The notes: generated by a model from the letters alone, not told the origin. 18,424 nt of DNA from CAYRJA01 sp964424455 (GCA_964424455.1 CAYRJA010000063.1:1-18424), one strand, 5' to 3'; shown: positions 1-7,729, counted from the stretch's first letter. Numbers and translations: made by a program.

Positions 1-523
1 CATTGACATCAACTAAGGGGAGTGAAATTATTTTTTGAATATGCTTGTCGAAATACGAATCATCTTTCCGGTAGCTGCCTATTTTGTCTACCGAGGCAAA
101 GTGAAAATCCCCTTTGTCGGCTATCGCTAAAACTTCCTTTCCTGCTTCGCCAGAAATAAATTCTCCTTTCTCATTTAACAACTTCAACGCATTCCACTCC
201 TTAGGATTATGACTTGCGGTAAGAATTATTCCTCCGCCTGCTTTTTCTTCTGTTACAGCAATTTCCACAGTAGGCGTGGTAGAAAATCCAAGATCAACCA
301 CATCCACACCCATGCCGGTTAATGTGCCTGTTACAATCTGCGAAACCATTTCACCGGATAAACGGGCATCCTTTCCGATAACGATTTTGCGGTTACCGGT
401 TTTACCGATAATGTAAATGGCAAAGGCGGAAGTGAACTTTACAATATCCACCGGAGTTAGTCCTTCATCGGGTTCTCCTCCAATGGTTCCTCTGATTCCT
501 GAGATAGATATAATAAGTGTCAA
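1..523 (-). CDS. glmM: Phosphoglucosamine mutase, N-terminal part (cut by window edge)
   Basis: This is the first 174 codons of an alpha-D-phosphohexomutase; the rest lies beyond the left edge. The family interconverts glucosamine-6-phosphate and glucosamine-1-phosphate in the cytosol, on the way to UDP-GlcNAc for peptidoglycan and lipid A. Visible landmarks are ISGIRGTIGG at the N terminus and the phosphoserine loop TASHNP, with the phosphorylated serine at about residue 104. The reading frame has no suitable ATG. TTG at 521-523 gives (M)TLIISISGIRG, which matches where Bacteroidota relatives start, so I chose it. A -7 promoter element lies 20 bases upstream. Related phosphomannomutases share these motifs, so the exact substrate is likely but not proven from this fragment. 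Confidence 0.85.
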   Translation of the reverse strand, partial: MTLIISISGIRGTIGGEPDEGLTPVDIVKFTSAFAIYIIGKTGNRKIVIGKDARLSGEMVSQIVTGTLTGMGVDVVDLGFSTTPTVEIAVTEEKAGGGIILTASHNPKEWNALKLLNEKGEFISGEAGKEVLAIADKGDFHFASVDKIGSYRKDDSYFDKHIQKIISLPLVDVN

Positions 524-542
524 GTATAGAATTTCTAGGGCA

Positions 543-550
543 CAAAGGTA
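543..550 (-). promoter_or_regulatory. Bacteroidota -7 promoter element for glmM
   Basis: Read on the minus strand this is TACCTTTG, an exact match to the TAnnTTTG -7 box used by the primary sigma factor of Bacteroidota. Transcription would start near 536, giving a leader of about 13 nt before the TTG start. No TTTG box stands at the expected 19-21 nt spacing, so the assignment rests on the -7 box and its position. Confidence 0.5.
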
Positions 551-605
551 GTAAACGTGGAGTGGATAAGGAAAAGCAAGTTTATCGTCTGACTATGAAT
601 ATTTG

Positions 606-1100
606 CTAAATTTCATTCATGAGTTTCTTTAATTCCTTTATCCACCTGTTACAGAAAAACAGGATAATAAAAGCTGCCAACCCGATTGCGGCATCAATTA
701 AAGACCAGAAAAAAGGAATTTCTCTTACTTGCTCATAAAAAAGTGAGATAAATACAGTAAGGGCAGAGACAATCATTCCGAATTTTACCACCCATTCATT
801 TTTTACCGGATCTTTCAGCGGACCAAGAAATGCAATCGCAATAAACAGGTGGGCAAACCCCAGCCAGTCGTATCCATAAAGCATAAATGGATTTCTTAGT
901 TCGGCATCACTTATTGCTTCACGGACAGTAAACAGCCAGTCATACACAGACTGAGGCAGCATATTATCAAAATGCAGTATGATATTTAATTCGGTATGAA
1001 GTGCAAATGCGCTTGCCCCGTTTAGCACTAAACCTACTATGGTAATCCATATAGAGATGTTAATCTTTCGCTCAAGAACTTCTTTTCTATCGTAACTCAT
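606..1100 (-). CDS. Small conserved-type membrane protein, function unknown
   Basis: This 164-residue protein has about four hydrophobic membrane segments: near residues 15-35, 80-95, 105-122 and 132-150. A longer soluble or periplasmic loop separates the first two and contains a Trp/Tyr-rich YGYDWLGFAHL segment leading into helix 2. The C terminus is short and basic (NRWIKELKKLMNEI), and I see no signal-peptide cleavage site. It lies 82 bases upstream of glmM on the same strand, but glmM has its own -7 element, so co-transcription is not required. I recall similar uncharacterised proteins in Bacteroidota but know no function. The ATG at 1098-1100 gives a natural charged N terminus (MSYDRKEVLERK). 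Confidence 0.7.
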   Translation of the reverse strand: MSYDRKEVLERKINISIWITIVGLVLNGASAFALHTELNIILHFDNMLPQSVYDWLFTVREAISDAELRNPFMLYGYDWLGFAHLFIAIAFLGPLKDPVKNEWVVKFGMIVSALTVFISLFYEQVREIPFFWSLIDAAIGLAAFIILFFCNRWIKELKKLMNEI

Positions 1101-1156
1101 TTTTATATTTTTCCTTTAAAGTTAAGAAAAAATTAAGATAGTAAGCCATAGCGGCG

Positions 1157-1270
1157 TTACACGAAGTGAATTCCGCTGGGACAGAAATACCCATCCGGAG
1201 TAAAATGCAGAATCTCATCGTTGTTACAGTACTGCTCCTCCATATCAACTTTGTGATTCTTTGTATCCAT
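1157..1270 (-). CDS. Possible small ORF, 37 residues
   Basis: An ATG at 1268-1270 opens a 37-codon frame. Its product is acidic, of mixed composition, with two cysteines (motifs EEQYCNND and GYFCPSGIHFV). The composition looks protein-like, not repeat-derived, and the frame stops at 1157, before the 606-1100 gene. I see no clear ribosome-binding site or promoter and do not recognise the peptide. It could equally be the decayed tail of a lost gene whose 5' part was replaced by the adjacent repeat, or chance. Confidence 0.25.
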   Translation of the reverse strand: MDTKNHKVDMEEQYCNNDEILHFTPDGYFCPSGIHFV

Positions 1271-1337
1271 TGTGGTAAGAAATGAAAACCACAAAGCACA
1301 CGAAGGTTTTTCACAAAGGGCGCTAAGGAGGATAGAG

Positions 1338-1408
1338 CATGTCATTCCGAGCGCAGCGAGGAATCCGTTCGTTAAATGTCGGGATTCCTCCTTCGTCGGA
1401 ATGACATG
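1338..1408. repeat. REP-like palindromic element
   Basis: Two 13-base arms, CATGTCATTCCGA (1338-1350) and TCGGAATGACATG (1396-1408), are perfect inverted copies. The inner flanks (GAGGAATCC at 1358-1366 and GGATTCCTC at 1382-1390) also pair, so most of the 71 bases can form a long imperfect hairpin with a loop of about 15 bases. From memory, GTCATTCCGAGCG...AGGAATC elements recur in intergenic DNA of many Bacteroidota and other environmental genomes, and their forced translations give spurious peptides. Such an element may end transcripts or be a relic of REP-type mobility. Confidence 0.75.
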
Positions 1409-1419
1409 GAGAATTAGCA

Positions 1420-1437
1420 GATTCCTCCTTCGACGGA
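1420..1437. repeat. Third half-unit of the REP-like element
   Basis: GATTCCTCCTTCGACGGA at 1420-1437 is a direct near-copy (one mismatch) of 1382-1399, the right arm of the palindrome. It lacks the closing ATGAC end, so it is a truncated extra arm 38 bases downstream. It suggests partial duplication or decay of a second element. Confidence 0.65.
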
Positions 1438-1478
1438 ACAAACTTTGTAGTTTTAGCGCTTATCTTTTGTATTTCTCA

Positions 1479-3062
1479 ATGAGATCTTTCATTACAGTTT
1501 CTTTTCTGGTTTTAAGCTGTTACAGTTTTGCACAGGTAAACAGAAATATTGATTTCATCAGTCAGCTTAAATTTTCTCAGCCTTGTTCCTCTATTACCGG
1601 CTATGCTGATAATGGAAAAGAGTATGCACTTATCGGCACATGGAATGGTGTTTCAATTATTGATGTAACAGACCCTGTTCATCCTGTTACTTTGTTTGAT
1701 GTGCCTTCAGCGGTTCCTACTAACGGGAGTATAGTATATAGAGAGCCGGCAACCTACAATCAATATGCTTATGTTACAAATGAGCAGGACAGCGGACTGT
1801 TAATTATTAATCTGAAATATTTACCCGACAGCATCAGTTACCATCACTTCAAAGGAAATGGAATAAAGACTGCTCATACGCTGTGGATAGATGAGCAAGG
1901 TGTTCTCTATCTGTTTGGTTTTAACACTGATTTTGTTCCTGCTAATGGCGTAATGATGTTTGATTTGAATGGTCACGCCGAACAACCGCTATACATCGGA
2001 CAATTTTCCGGAACATACCTGCACGACGGGTTTGTACGCGGCGATACACTTTGGGGTGCTGCCGTTTATCAGGGACAACTCATTATTTATGATATTAAGG
2101 ACAAGAACAGTTTTAAGAAAATAGGGCAGAAGACAACCCCTCATGCCTTTTGTGACAATGCATGGGTTACCTCTGATAATCAGTATGTGTTTACAGCAGA
2201 TGAAAAAAGCCATGGATACCTTACTTCCTACGATGTATCAAAAACAAAATCTATTCCTCCGCCGCTGGATTCTGTTCAGTCGTATCCGGGTTCAAAGGCT
2301 GTTATTCACAGGGTTTATCTGCGCACAGATAGTTTTGCAGTTTGTTCTTACTACCGTGATGGAGTAATTGTTTTTGATGTTTCTCATCCTGATAACATAA
2401 TAAAGATTGGAAGTTATGATACTTCTCCTCTTTCGGGTGATGGCATTAACGGAGCGTGGGCTGTTTATCCTTTTCTCCCTTCGGGCAATCTGATAGTTTC
2501 GGATGTAGAGGGAGGGCTGTTTGTCTTAGCTCCGCATTATCGTTTAGCCGGTCGTCTTCAGGGAACTGTAACAGATTCACTTACAACAGCCGTATTAAAC
2601 GGAGTGAGAATTGAAATGGATTCTGTCAGCGCCGCCACCAACTATTTAGGTATATACAAAACAGGTACGCCGGATTCGGGAATGTTCAATATTAAAATTT
2701 CAAAAGATGGGTATGCCACAAAGTATGTCTCAGCACATCTTCAGCATGGAAGTGTTACAACTCTTGATGTGCAGTTGACTCCAACTGCCACACTCACAGA
2801 GGATATAGCACCGGCAGATTTCCATTTCTTTTCTTTACCGAATCCTTTTCATAGCCACTGTACCATAAGTTTTCAATCCGTTAATACAAAGGTTGATTAC
2901 ATCACTGTAACAGATGTTACAGGCAGGGTTATTTCTTCTTACTTGTTAAACAGTAATAGAGGAACTATCCAAACAGGCGATAACCTTGATTCGGGTGTTT
3001 ATATTATTTCCCTGTATTCAGGAAACAAAATACTGAAGACTATAAAGGGAGTGAAACTCTAA
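1479..3062 (+). CDS. Choice-of-anchor B family protein with T9SS type A sorting domain
   Basis: This 527-residue secreted protein is probably exported by Sec and then moved across the outer membrane by type IX secretion. A signal peptide ends around SCYSFAQ (residues 14-20). Residues about 25-345 resemble the choice-of-anchor B family, with a beta-propeller-like repeat pattern (ALIGTWNGVSIIDVTDP, YVTNEQDSGLLIINL). Residues about 358-430 look like a carboxypeptidase-regulatory-like beta sandwich (GRLQGTVTDS). The last 80 residues carry the T9SS pattern: PNPF, VTDVTGRVI, SGVYIISL and a terminal basic stretch. The start at 1479 gives a clean signal peptide; the open frame continues upstream to 1272 only through the REP-like repeat. 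The stop overlaps the convergent pnp stop. The ligand or role of the propeller is unknown. Confidence 0.85.
   Translation: MRSFITVSFLVLSCYSFAQVNRNIDFISQLKFSQPCSSITGYADNGKEYALIGTWNGVSIIDVTDPVHPVTLFDVPSAVPTNGSIVYREPATYNQYAYVTNEQDSGLLIINLKYLPDSISYHHFKGNGIKTAHTLWIDEQGVLYLFGFNTDFVPANGVMMFDLNGHAEQPLYIGQFSGTYLHDGFVRGDTLWGAAVYQGQLIIYDIKDKNSFKKIGQKTTPHAFCDNAWVTSDNQYVFTADEKSHGYLTSYDVSKTKSIPPPLDSVQSYPGSKAVIHRVYLRTDSFAVCSYYRDGVIVFDVSHPDNIIKIGSYDTSPLSGDGINGAWAVYPFLPSGNLIVSDVEGGLFVLAPHYRLAGRLQGTVTDSLTTAVLNGVRIEMDSVSAATNYLGIYKTGTPDSGMFNIKISKDGYATKYVSAHLQHGSVTTLDVQLTPTATLTEDIAPADFHFFSLPNPFHSHCTISFQSVNTKVDYITVTDVTGRVISSYLLNSNRGTIQTGDNLDSGVYIISLYSGNKILKTIKGVKL
2905..2922. repeat. Inverted pair of the dispersed TGTWACA motif
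   Basis: CTGTAACA and TGTTACAG stand head to head with a 2-base GA spacer. They form an 18-base interrupted palindrome inside the sorting domain of the secreted protein (codons for VTDVTG). It is the only inverted close pair of this motif that I found in the window. Confidence 0.7.
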
Positions 3063-5197
3063 GCAGACTGGTTCTTGTGTTCCGGTTTTTCCATCAGCGC
3101 TTTACGCGAAAGTTTGAACTTACCGGTTTTCTTGTCCACATCGAGAAGTTTTACTTTCACCGTATCACCCACAGCAAGCACACCGTTCAGGTTTTCCAAC
3201 CGCTTATGACTAACTTCACTGATGTGTAACAGTCCTTCTTTACCGGGCATAAATTCCACGAATGCTCCGAACTCCACAATCTTTTTCACTTTGCCTTCAT
3301 AGGTTTCTCCGGCTTTTGGAATAGCGGTGATTTGGTTAATACGTGTTACCGCTTTATCCAATCCTGTGCGGTCAGCGGAAGAAATAATTACTTCACCTTG
3401 TCCTCCGACTTCATCAATCGTGATAACCGTTCCGGTTTCACGCTGCATTTCCTGAATGATTTTTCCGCCGGGACCAATGATGGCTCCGATAAATTCCTTG
3501 TCAACAAACAACTTCACCATACGCGGAGCATGAGGTTTGTAATCGGCACGCGGTTCAGCAATCTCTGTTTCTAACTTTTCAAGTATGTGCATTCTGCCAT
3601 TCCGTGCCTGCTCTAATGCTTTACCAAGAATTTCATAACTCAATCCCTGAATCTTAATATCCATCTGGCAGCCACAGATTCCGTTGCGTGTTCCGGTTAC
3701 TTTAAAGTCCATATCGCCAAGATGATCTTCATCACCGAGAATATCAGTAAGAATAGCCACTTTTCCGCTGGCATCAGTAATCAATCCCATTGCTACACCC
3801 GAAACATGACTTTTGATTTTTATTCCTGCATCCATCAGTGCGAGAGAACCTGCACAAACAGTCGCCATAGAAGAAGAACCATTTGATTCAAGAATATCAC
3901 TCACCACACGAATAGTGTATGGATTGTCATCATCACTCGGTAAAACATTTTTTAATGAACGCATTGCCAGATTTCCGTGACCTACTTCTCTTCTGCCCGG
4001 TCCGCGGTTGGGTTTTATTTCTCCGGTAGAAAATGCGGGGAAGTTGTAGTGAAGAATAAATTTCTGATAAACCAATTCCATGGCTTTGTCGAGCATCAGT
4101 TCGTCCAGCTTTGTTCCAAGTGTTACAGTAGTGAGCGATTGTGTTTCTCCTCTTGTAAAAATAGCGGAGCCGTGAGCGCCCGGCAGGTAATCAATTTCTG
4201 TCCAGATAGGGCGGACCTCATCTAATTTTCTTCCGTCTAACCGCTTGTTCTCATCCAGAATCATGCGGCGCATTACATCATACTCCAGGTCGCCGTAATA
4301 TTTCAATGCAAGTTTCAGTTCTCCACCTTCCGCTTCGGCATACAGGGCTTTTATCTCATCCTTAATTGCTTTGAATCCTTCCTTTCTTCCGTCTTTGGTT
4401 AAACCGGCAGAAGCAATCTTGTAAACTTTGTCTTTGAAGGTATCGTAAATTTTTTTCTTTATATCTTCATTCACCGGCGGTTTGGGGTAATCGCGTTTTG
4501 CTTTTTCACCGGCTTTCTTTACCAGTTCCAACTGGGCAGCCACTTGTTTTTTCACAGCTTCATGTCCTGTCTTTATGGCTTCAATCATATCCGCTTCGGA
4601 TACTTCTTTTGCTTCACCTTCTACCATCACTACACTGGTTGCAGATGCGCCAACGATAATATCGAGCTCTGCTTTTGCTATTTCTTCAATCGTCGGATTC
4701 ACTACAAACTTTCCATCAATCTTGCATACGCGAACTTCGCTCACCGGTCCGTTGAAAGGAATATCGGAAACAGCAATAGCTGATGATGCAGCAAGCGCCA
4801 CCAGTGAGTCAGGCATAATAGTTTTGTCTGCTGAAATCATGCTGATTAGTACTTGTGTATCACACATGTAATCTTCTGGAAATAAAGGTCTTAACAACCG
4901 GTCTGTTAAGCGACAAATTAATACTTCATAATCGGAAAGTCGCGCTTCACGACGGAAAAACCCACCGGGAATTCTTCCTGCTGAAGCAAATTTTTCCTGA
5001 TAGTCAACAGAGAGAGGAAAGAAGTCTTGTCCGTCTTTCAGCTCGTGGCTGGAAACCACTGTGGCAAGTATCATGCAGTCGCCTTGCCGCACAACAACGG
5101 AGCCATCCGCCTGTGCTGCAAGTTTGCCGGTTTCAATAGTAATAGGTTTGCCATCTCCGATGTCAAAAGTGTGTGAGATACCTGTTTTAGTACCCAT
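3059..5197 (-). CDS. pnp: Polyribonucleotide nucleotidyltransferase (PNPase)
   Basis: This is a 712-residue 3'-5' phosphorolytic exoribonuclease, of normal length for the family (E. coli about 711). It degrades RNA using phosphate and releases nucleoside diphosphates in the cytosol. The order is a first RNase PH domain (about 10-145), an alpha-helical linker, a second RNase PH domain (about 320-540) with the catalytic acidic segment LGDEDHLGDMDF near residue 490, a KH domain with GPGGKIIQEMQ, and a C-terminal S1 domain beginning near 632 (YEGKVKKIVEFGAFVEF). It follows rpsO by 95 bases on the same strand, the classical arrangement, and I see no -7 element of its own. Its TAG stop shares bases with the stop of the convergent secreted-protein gene. 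Copies of the dispersed motif are sparse here (two), in keeping with strong protein constraint. Confidence 0.97.
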   Translation of the reverse strand: MGTKTGISHTFDIGDGKPITIETGKLAAQADGSVVVRQGDCMILATVVSSHELKDGQDFFPLSVDYQEKFASAGRIPGGFFRREARLSDYEVLICRLTDRLLRPLFPEDYMCDTQVLISMISADKTIMPDSLVALAASSAIAVSDIPFNGPVSEVRVCKIDGKFVVNPTIEEIAKAELDIIVGASATSVVMVEGEAKEVSEADMIEAIKTGHEAVKKQVAAQLELVKKAGEKAKRDYPKPPVNEDIKKKIYDTFKDKVYKIASAGLTKDGRKEGFKAIKDEIKALYAEAEGGELKLALKYYGDLEYDVMRRMILDENKRLDGRKLDEVRPIWTEIDYLPGAHGSAIFTRGETQSLTTVTLGTKLDELMLDKAMELVYQKFILHYNFPAFSTGEIKPNRGPGRREVGHGNLAMRSLKNVLPSDDDNPYTIRVVSDILESNGSSSMATVCAGSLALMDAGIKIKSHVSGVAMGLITDASGKVAILTDILGDEDHLGDMDFKVTGTRNGICGCQMDIKIQGLSYEILGKALEQARNGRMHILEKLETEIAEPRADYKPHAPRMVKLFVDKEFIGAIIGPGGKIIQEMQRETGTVITIDEVGGQGEVIISSADRTGLDKAVTRINQITAIPKAGETYEGKVKKIVEFGAFVEFMPGKEGLLHISEVSHKRLENLNGVLAVGDTVKVKLLDVDKKTGKFKLSRKALMEKPEHKNQSA

Positions 5198-5292
5198 AAG
5201 TAATAAATGTTAATTGTTAAAAATGGAAAGTAAAAATGAGAAAGCAGAAATACGATGCTCTCTATTTTCTGATTTATACAATCTGATGTCTT

Positions 5293-5559
5293 TTACTTTC
5301 TCAGGTTCAGTTTTCCAATAAGCTCACGATATGAAGTCAGATTGGTTTCCTGAAGGTGACTCAGTAATTTTTTTCTTTGTCCTACTAACCGTAATAATCC
5401 GCGGGCAGTGTCATGATCTTTTTTCTGTCCTGTAAGGTGGTTAGTAATGTGGTTGATGCGCTCAGTTAAAAGGGCTATCTGTGCTTCAGCAGAACCTGTG
5501 TTTTTTGCTGAACCGCCATGCTCTTTTACTATTGCTGCTTTCTTTTCTTTTGTAATCAT
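5293..5559 (-). CDS. rpsO: 30S ribosomal protein S15
   Basis: This 88-residue protein binds the central domain of 16S rRNA and helps assemble the small subunit platform. The family pattern is clear: HGGSAKNTGSAEAQIALLTERI, then NHLTGQKKDHDTARGLLRLVGQRKKLL, and ending YRELIGKLNLRK. The start is ATG at 5557-5559, giving MITKEKKAAIV. The frame is open further upstream to 5634, but that would begin upstream of the promoter boxes at 5587-5617, so the longer form is not credible. It is probably co-transcribed with pnp. In many bacteria S15 represses its own mRNA; I see no recognisable operator here. Confidence 0.97.
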   Translation of the reverse strand: MITKEKKAAIVKEHGGSAKNTGSAEAQIALLTERINHITNHLTGQKKDHDTARGLLRLVGQRKKLLSHLQETNLTSYRELIGKLNLRK

Positions 5560-5586
5560 TTTTTGTCGTCTCTTTTTTATCGCGGG

Positions 5587-5617
5587 CAAAAGTAATAAAT
5601 AAGTATCAAGGCACAAA
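5587..5617 (-). promoter_or_regulatory. rpsO-pnp promoter (TTTG-N19-TACTTTTG)
   Basis: On the minus strand a TTTG box at 5617-5614 is followed after exactly 19 bases by TACTTTTG at 5594-5587. This matches both the boxes and the spacing of the primary Bacteroidota promoter. Transcription would start near 5580, about 20 bases before the rpsO ATG. It is the best-formed promoter in the window, as expected for a ribosomal protein gene. Confidence 0.75.
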
Positions 5618-5629
5618 TAGCAATATACC

Positions 5630-5664
5630 TGCATTTATGCCTGAATTTTAATCAGATAAATGCA
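5630..5664 (-). terminator. Imperfect hairpin downstream of the TPR membrane protein gene
   Basis: TGCATTTAT (5630-5638) pairs with ATAAATGCA (5656-5664). After a 2-base GC bulge, CTGA pairs with TCAG, leaving a 7-base AT-rich loop. It sits between the stop of the 5783-7681 gene and the rpsO promoter, where a terminator would be expected. There is no U-tract after it on the minus strand, so it may instead be a regulatory or chance hairpin. Confidence 0.35.
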
Positions 5665-5782
5665 TATTAAACATCTTGAAGAGAGCCTTGCCGGAAGATG
5701 TGAAACAGGGGAAATTGTGTGATTAAATACTGTTTTGTAATAGTTCAGTTGTTTGACTTGGTTACATAATTGTAGTCCGATG

Positions 5783-7681
5783 TTATCTTTTTAAAGATGG
5801 ATCTAATTGAAAGGCGCGGTTAAAGTATTTTGTTGCATTTTCTTTATCGCCCATCCGTTCGTAAGTGATGGCAAGGTTCATTGTCATTTGCGCATCATCC
5901 GGATTAAACTTCAGCGCTTCCTGAAATGCTTTCACTGAACCGGCAAAATCCTGTTTCATGGCTAAGGCAATTCCCAAATTGCCATACGCTTTTCCGTCCT
6001 GTGGATTCAGTGTTACAGCTTTTTTCAGATAATAGACAGACGAATCCACTTGCCCCAATAATTTTCCGTAAACACTCCCCATAGTGGCAAGAGCATTTTC
6101 ATAACCGGGTTGCAGCCGCAGTGTTTCCCGCAAAACAATTAAAGCAGAATCCGGCTGTTTCTCCTGTTCGTAAATCAATCCGAGGTTGTACCACGCATGA
6201 TGGAATGGCGGGCAGATTTCGGCAGCGCGATAGGTTTCTCTTTTAGAAATATTAAGATATTGTTGCTTCTTCAGTTCATCCTTTTCAGTAAGCGCTTTCT
6301 TCAGCATGGTATTACCATAATAGTAATGCACCTTTCCGCTGTTTGGCGCATGGAGAATGTCTGCTCTGAAAAGTGTTTCGTTATCGTACCAGTCGGGATT
6401 ACGGCTGAAAGTTCCATAGCTGAAAAGTAACAGAACTACAAGTAGCGGAACAGACAACTTTGCAGGAGGAAATTTTATTTCATTCAGATTTTGAATTTTC
6501 AAAATACGAACGGCAGCAACTGTAACAGACAGCAGGATTCCGAGCGAAGGGAGGAATGCAAACCGTTCACCCATTGGTGCGCCGATATTGAAAAAGATAT
6601 TTGAAACCAGCGACATGGAAAGGATATACCAGAGAAATCCATAAGCAATTATATCTTTTCTGCGGATATTCATTACTCCGTAAATCCCCATAAACAGATA
6701 AGCGGCGAGCGACAGTAATGCTTTCCAATTTCCCCAACCGACTACCGGTATCTGATTGTAGGAATAATCGCTGGACAAAGGATGAGGATAAAAAATCAGC
6801 AACAGATATTTTCCAAGGATAACCATGATGGTAGCTAACCTTTCAGGAAGAGCAGTGTTTACAAACGGGTTCTCCATAATATCATTACTCGTTTTGTCGC
6901 CAATGGTGCCGACAAGAGCTGACCGTAATATAAAATACACCACAGCCGCAATAAAGAAAGGGATATATGTCCGCGCTATTTTCCCGAAAGGTTGTTGAGT
7001 AAAACAAAAAACGGTAAGCGGAAGAATGACTAAGAAAGTAATTCCGTTTTCCTTTGATAGCAGTGAAAGAAAATAAAACACAACAGCCAGAACTAATTGT
7101 ATTGTTTTTTTACTTTTGAAATACCGGAACAGATAAAAGAACATTAGCATAATACCGAGCAGCGACATAATTTCATCCCTGCTTTTAATGTTTGCCACTA
7201 CTTCCGTATGTATCGGATGAACAGTAAAAAGAAGTGTTGTAACAAATGCAACCAGAGATTTTCCCGGCATCATTAACAATAGTGTCTGATAAATTACAAC
7301 AACGAGCAAACCATACAGCAAAATATTCACTAAGTGGCTTACCATGGGATTCAATCCGAAGAACTGATACTCTATTGCATAAGTAACGAGTGTAAGCGGT
7401 CTGTAACGTCCGCCGCCAATTTCCAGTCCATGCCCATAAACACCTGCAAACAAATCTTTAGTGAGCAAATCAGGAATTCCGGCAAAACCTTGTTTGGTAA
7501 ACTGGTTGTCAGTAATCGCTACGGTGTCATCGAAAGCATATTGCAGAGGAAGTGTATTGGCATAAAGTGTAACAGCCAGCACAAAAAGAGCCGCAGCAAA
7601 CCATTTCGTACCGGATGAGCCGGTTTTCTTTGGCAGTCCCGTTTTTGGAGCAGGAGAATGCTTTATTTTATTTTTTTTCAC
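5783..7681 (-). CDS. TMTC-like multispanning membrane protein with C-terminal TPR repeats
   Basis: This 632-residue protein has a short basic N terminus and a first membrane helix (about 27-43) followed by the acidic pair FDD (D51-D52). About ten more hydrophobic segments run to residue 435. Another conserved-looking block is VHPIHTEVVANIKSRDEIMSLL (154-175). The last 190 residues are tetratricopeptide repeats, including AWYNLGLIYEQEKQPDSAL and AYGNLGIALAMKQDFAGSV. The layout matches the TMTC/GT-C-fold family, whose animal members transfer O-mannose from a lipid donor in the ER. A bacterial glycosyltransferase role at the cytoplasmic membrane is inferred. The start is GTG at 7679-7681; no other start fits. 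It is divergent from ybaB with 75 bases between. Confidence 0.8.
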   Translation of the reverse strand: MKKNKIKHSPAPKTGLPKKTGSSGTKWFAAALFVLAVTLYANTLPLQYAFDDTVAITDNQFTKQGFAGIPDLLTKDLFAGVYGHGLEIGGGRYRPLTLVTYAIEYQFFGLNPMVSHLVNILLYGLLVVVIYQTLLLMMPGKSLVAFVTTLLFTVHPIHTEVVANIKSRDEIMSLLGIMLMFFYLFRYFKSKKTIQLVLAVVFYFLSLLSKENGITFLVILPLTVFCFTQQPFGKIARTYIPFFIAAVVYFILRSALVGTIGDKTSNDIMENPFVNTALPERLATIMVILGKYLLLIFYPHPLSSDYSYNQIPVVGWGNWKALLSLAAYLFMGIYGVMNIRRKDIIAYGFLWYILSMSLVSNIFFNIGAPMGERFAFLPSLGILLSVTVAAVRILKIQNLNEIKFPPAKLSVPLLVVLLLFSYGTFSRNPDWYDNETLFRADILHAPNSGKVHYYYGNTMLKKALTEKDELKKQQYLNISKRETYRAAEICPPFHHAWYNLGLIYEQEKQPDSALIVLRETLRLQPGYENALATMGSVYGKLLGQVDSSVYYLKKAVTLNPQDGKAYGNLGIALAMKQDFAGSVKAFQEALKFNPDDAQMTMNLAITYERMGDKENATKYFNRAFQLDPSLKR

Positions 7682-7686
7682 CGTTG

Positions 7687-7718
7687 CAAATTAAACAGAA
7701 TCGCAAAATATATTACAA
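7687..7718 (-). promoter_or_regulatory. Candidate promoter for the TMTC-like gene
   Basis: On the minus strand TTG (7718-7716) is followed after 21 bases by TTAATTTG (7694-7687), one mismatch from TAnnTTTG. A start site about 7 bases further on would fall at or beside the GTG start codon, implying a leaderless or nearly leaderless mRNA. It lies just upstream of the divergent ybaB -7 box. Confidence 0.35.
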
Positions 7719-7729
7719 CCTGATCTGCT

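Larger units (their letters stand above)
1101..1478. other. Gene-poor intergenic stretch
   Basis: This 378-base gap separates the divergent 606-1100 and 1479-3062 genes. It holds a REP-like palindrome (1338-1408), a third half-unit (1420-1437), one copy of the dispersed TGTTACAG word (1222-1229), CACAAAG-type phrases near 1290-1320, and a possible 37-codon minus-strand ORF (1157-1270). Long open frames crossing the palindrome on both strands are by-products of the repeat. No tRNA or small-RNA structure is evident. Confidence 0.7.

Noticed and set aside
1087..1441. Two minus-strand open frames of 75 and 94 codons
   Set aside because: One overlaps the start of the 606-1100 gene out of frame; the other reads through the palindrome. 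Only the last 37 codons of the latter look protein-like and are listed separately.
1272..1478. N-terminal extension of the secreted-protein gene
   Set aside because: The extension translates through the REP-like palindrome and would bury a clear signal peptide that begins at 1479.
5198..5292. Separate pnp promoter or rpsO terminator in the 95-base gap
   Set aside because: No TAnnTTTG box and only a weak bulged stem (about CAGAAATA with TATTTTCTG) without a U-tract are visible.
5560..5634. 25-residue N-terminal extension of S15
   Set aside because: The promoter boxes at 5587-5617 lie within it, and S15 proteins start at the internal ATG.
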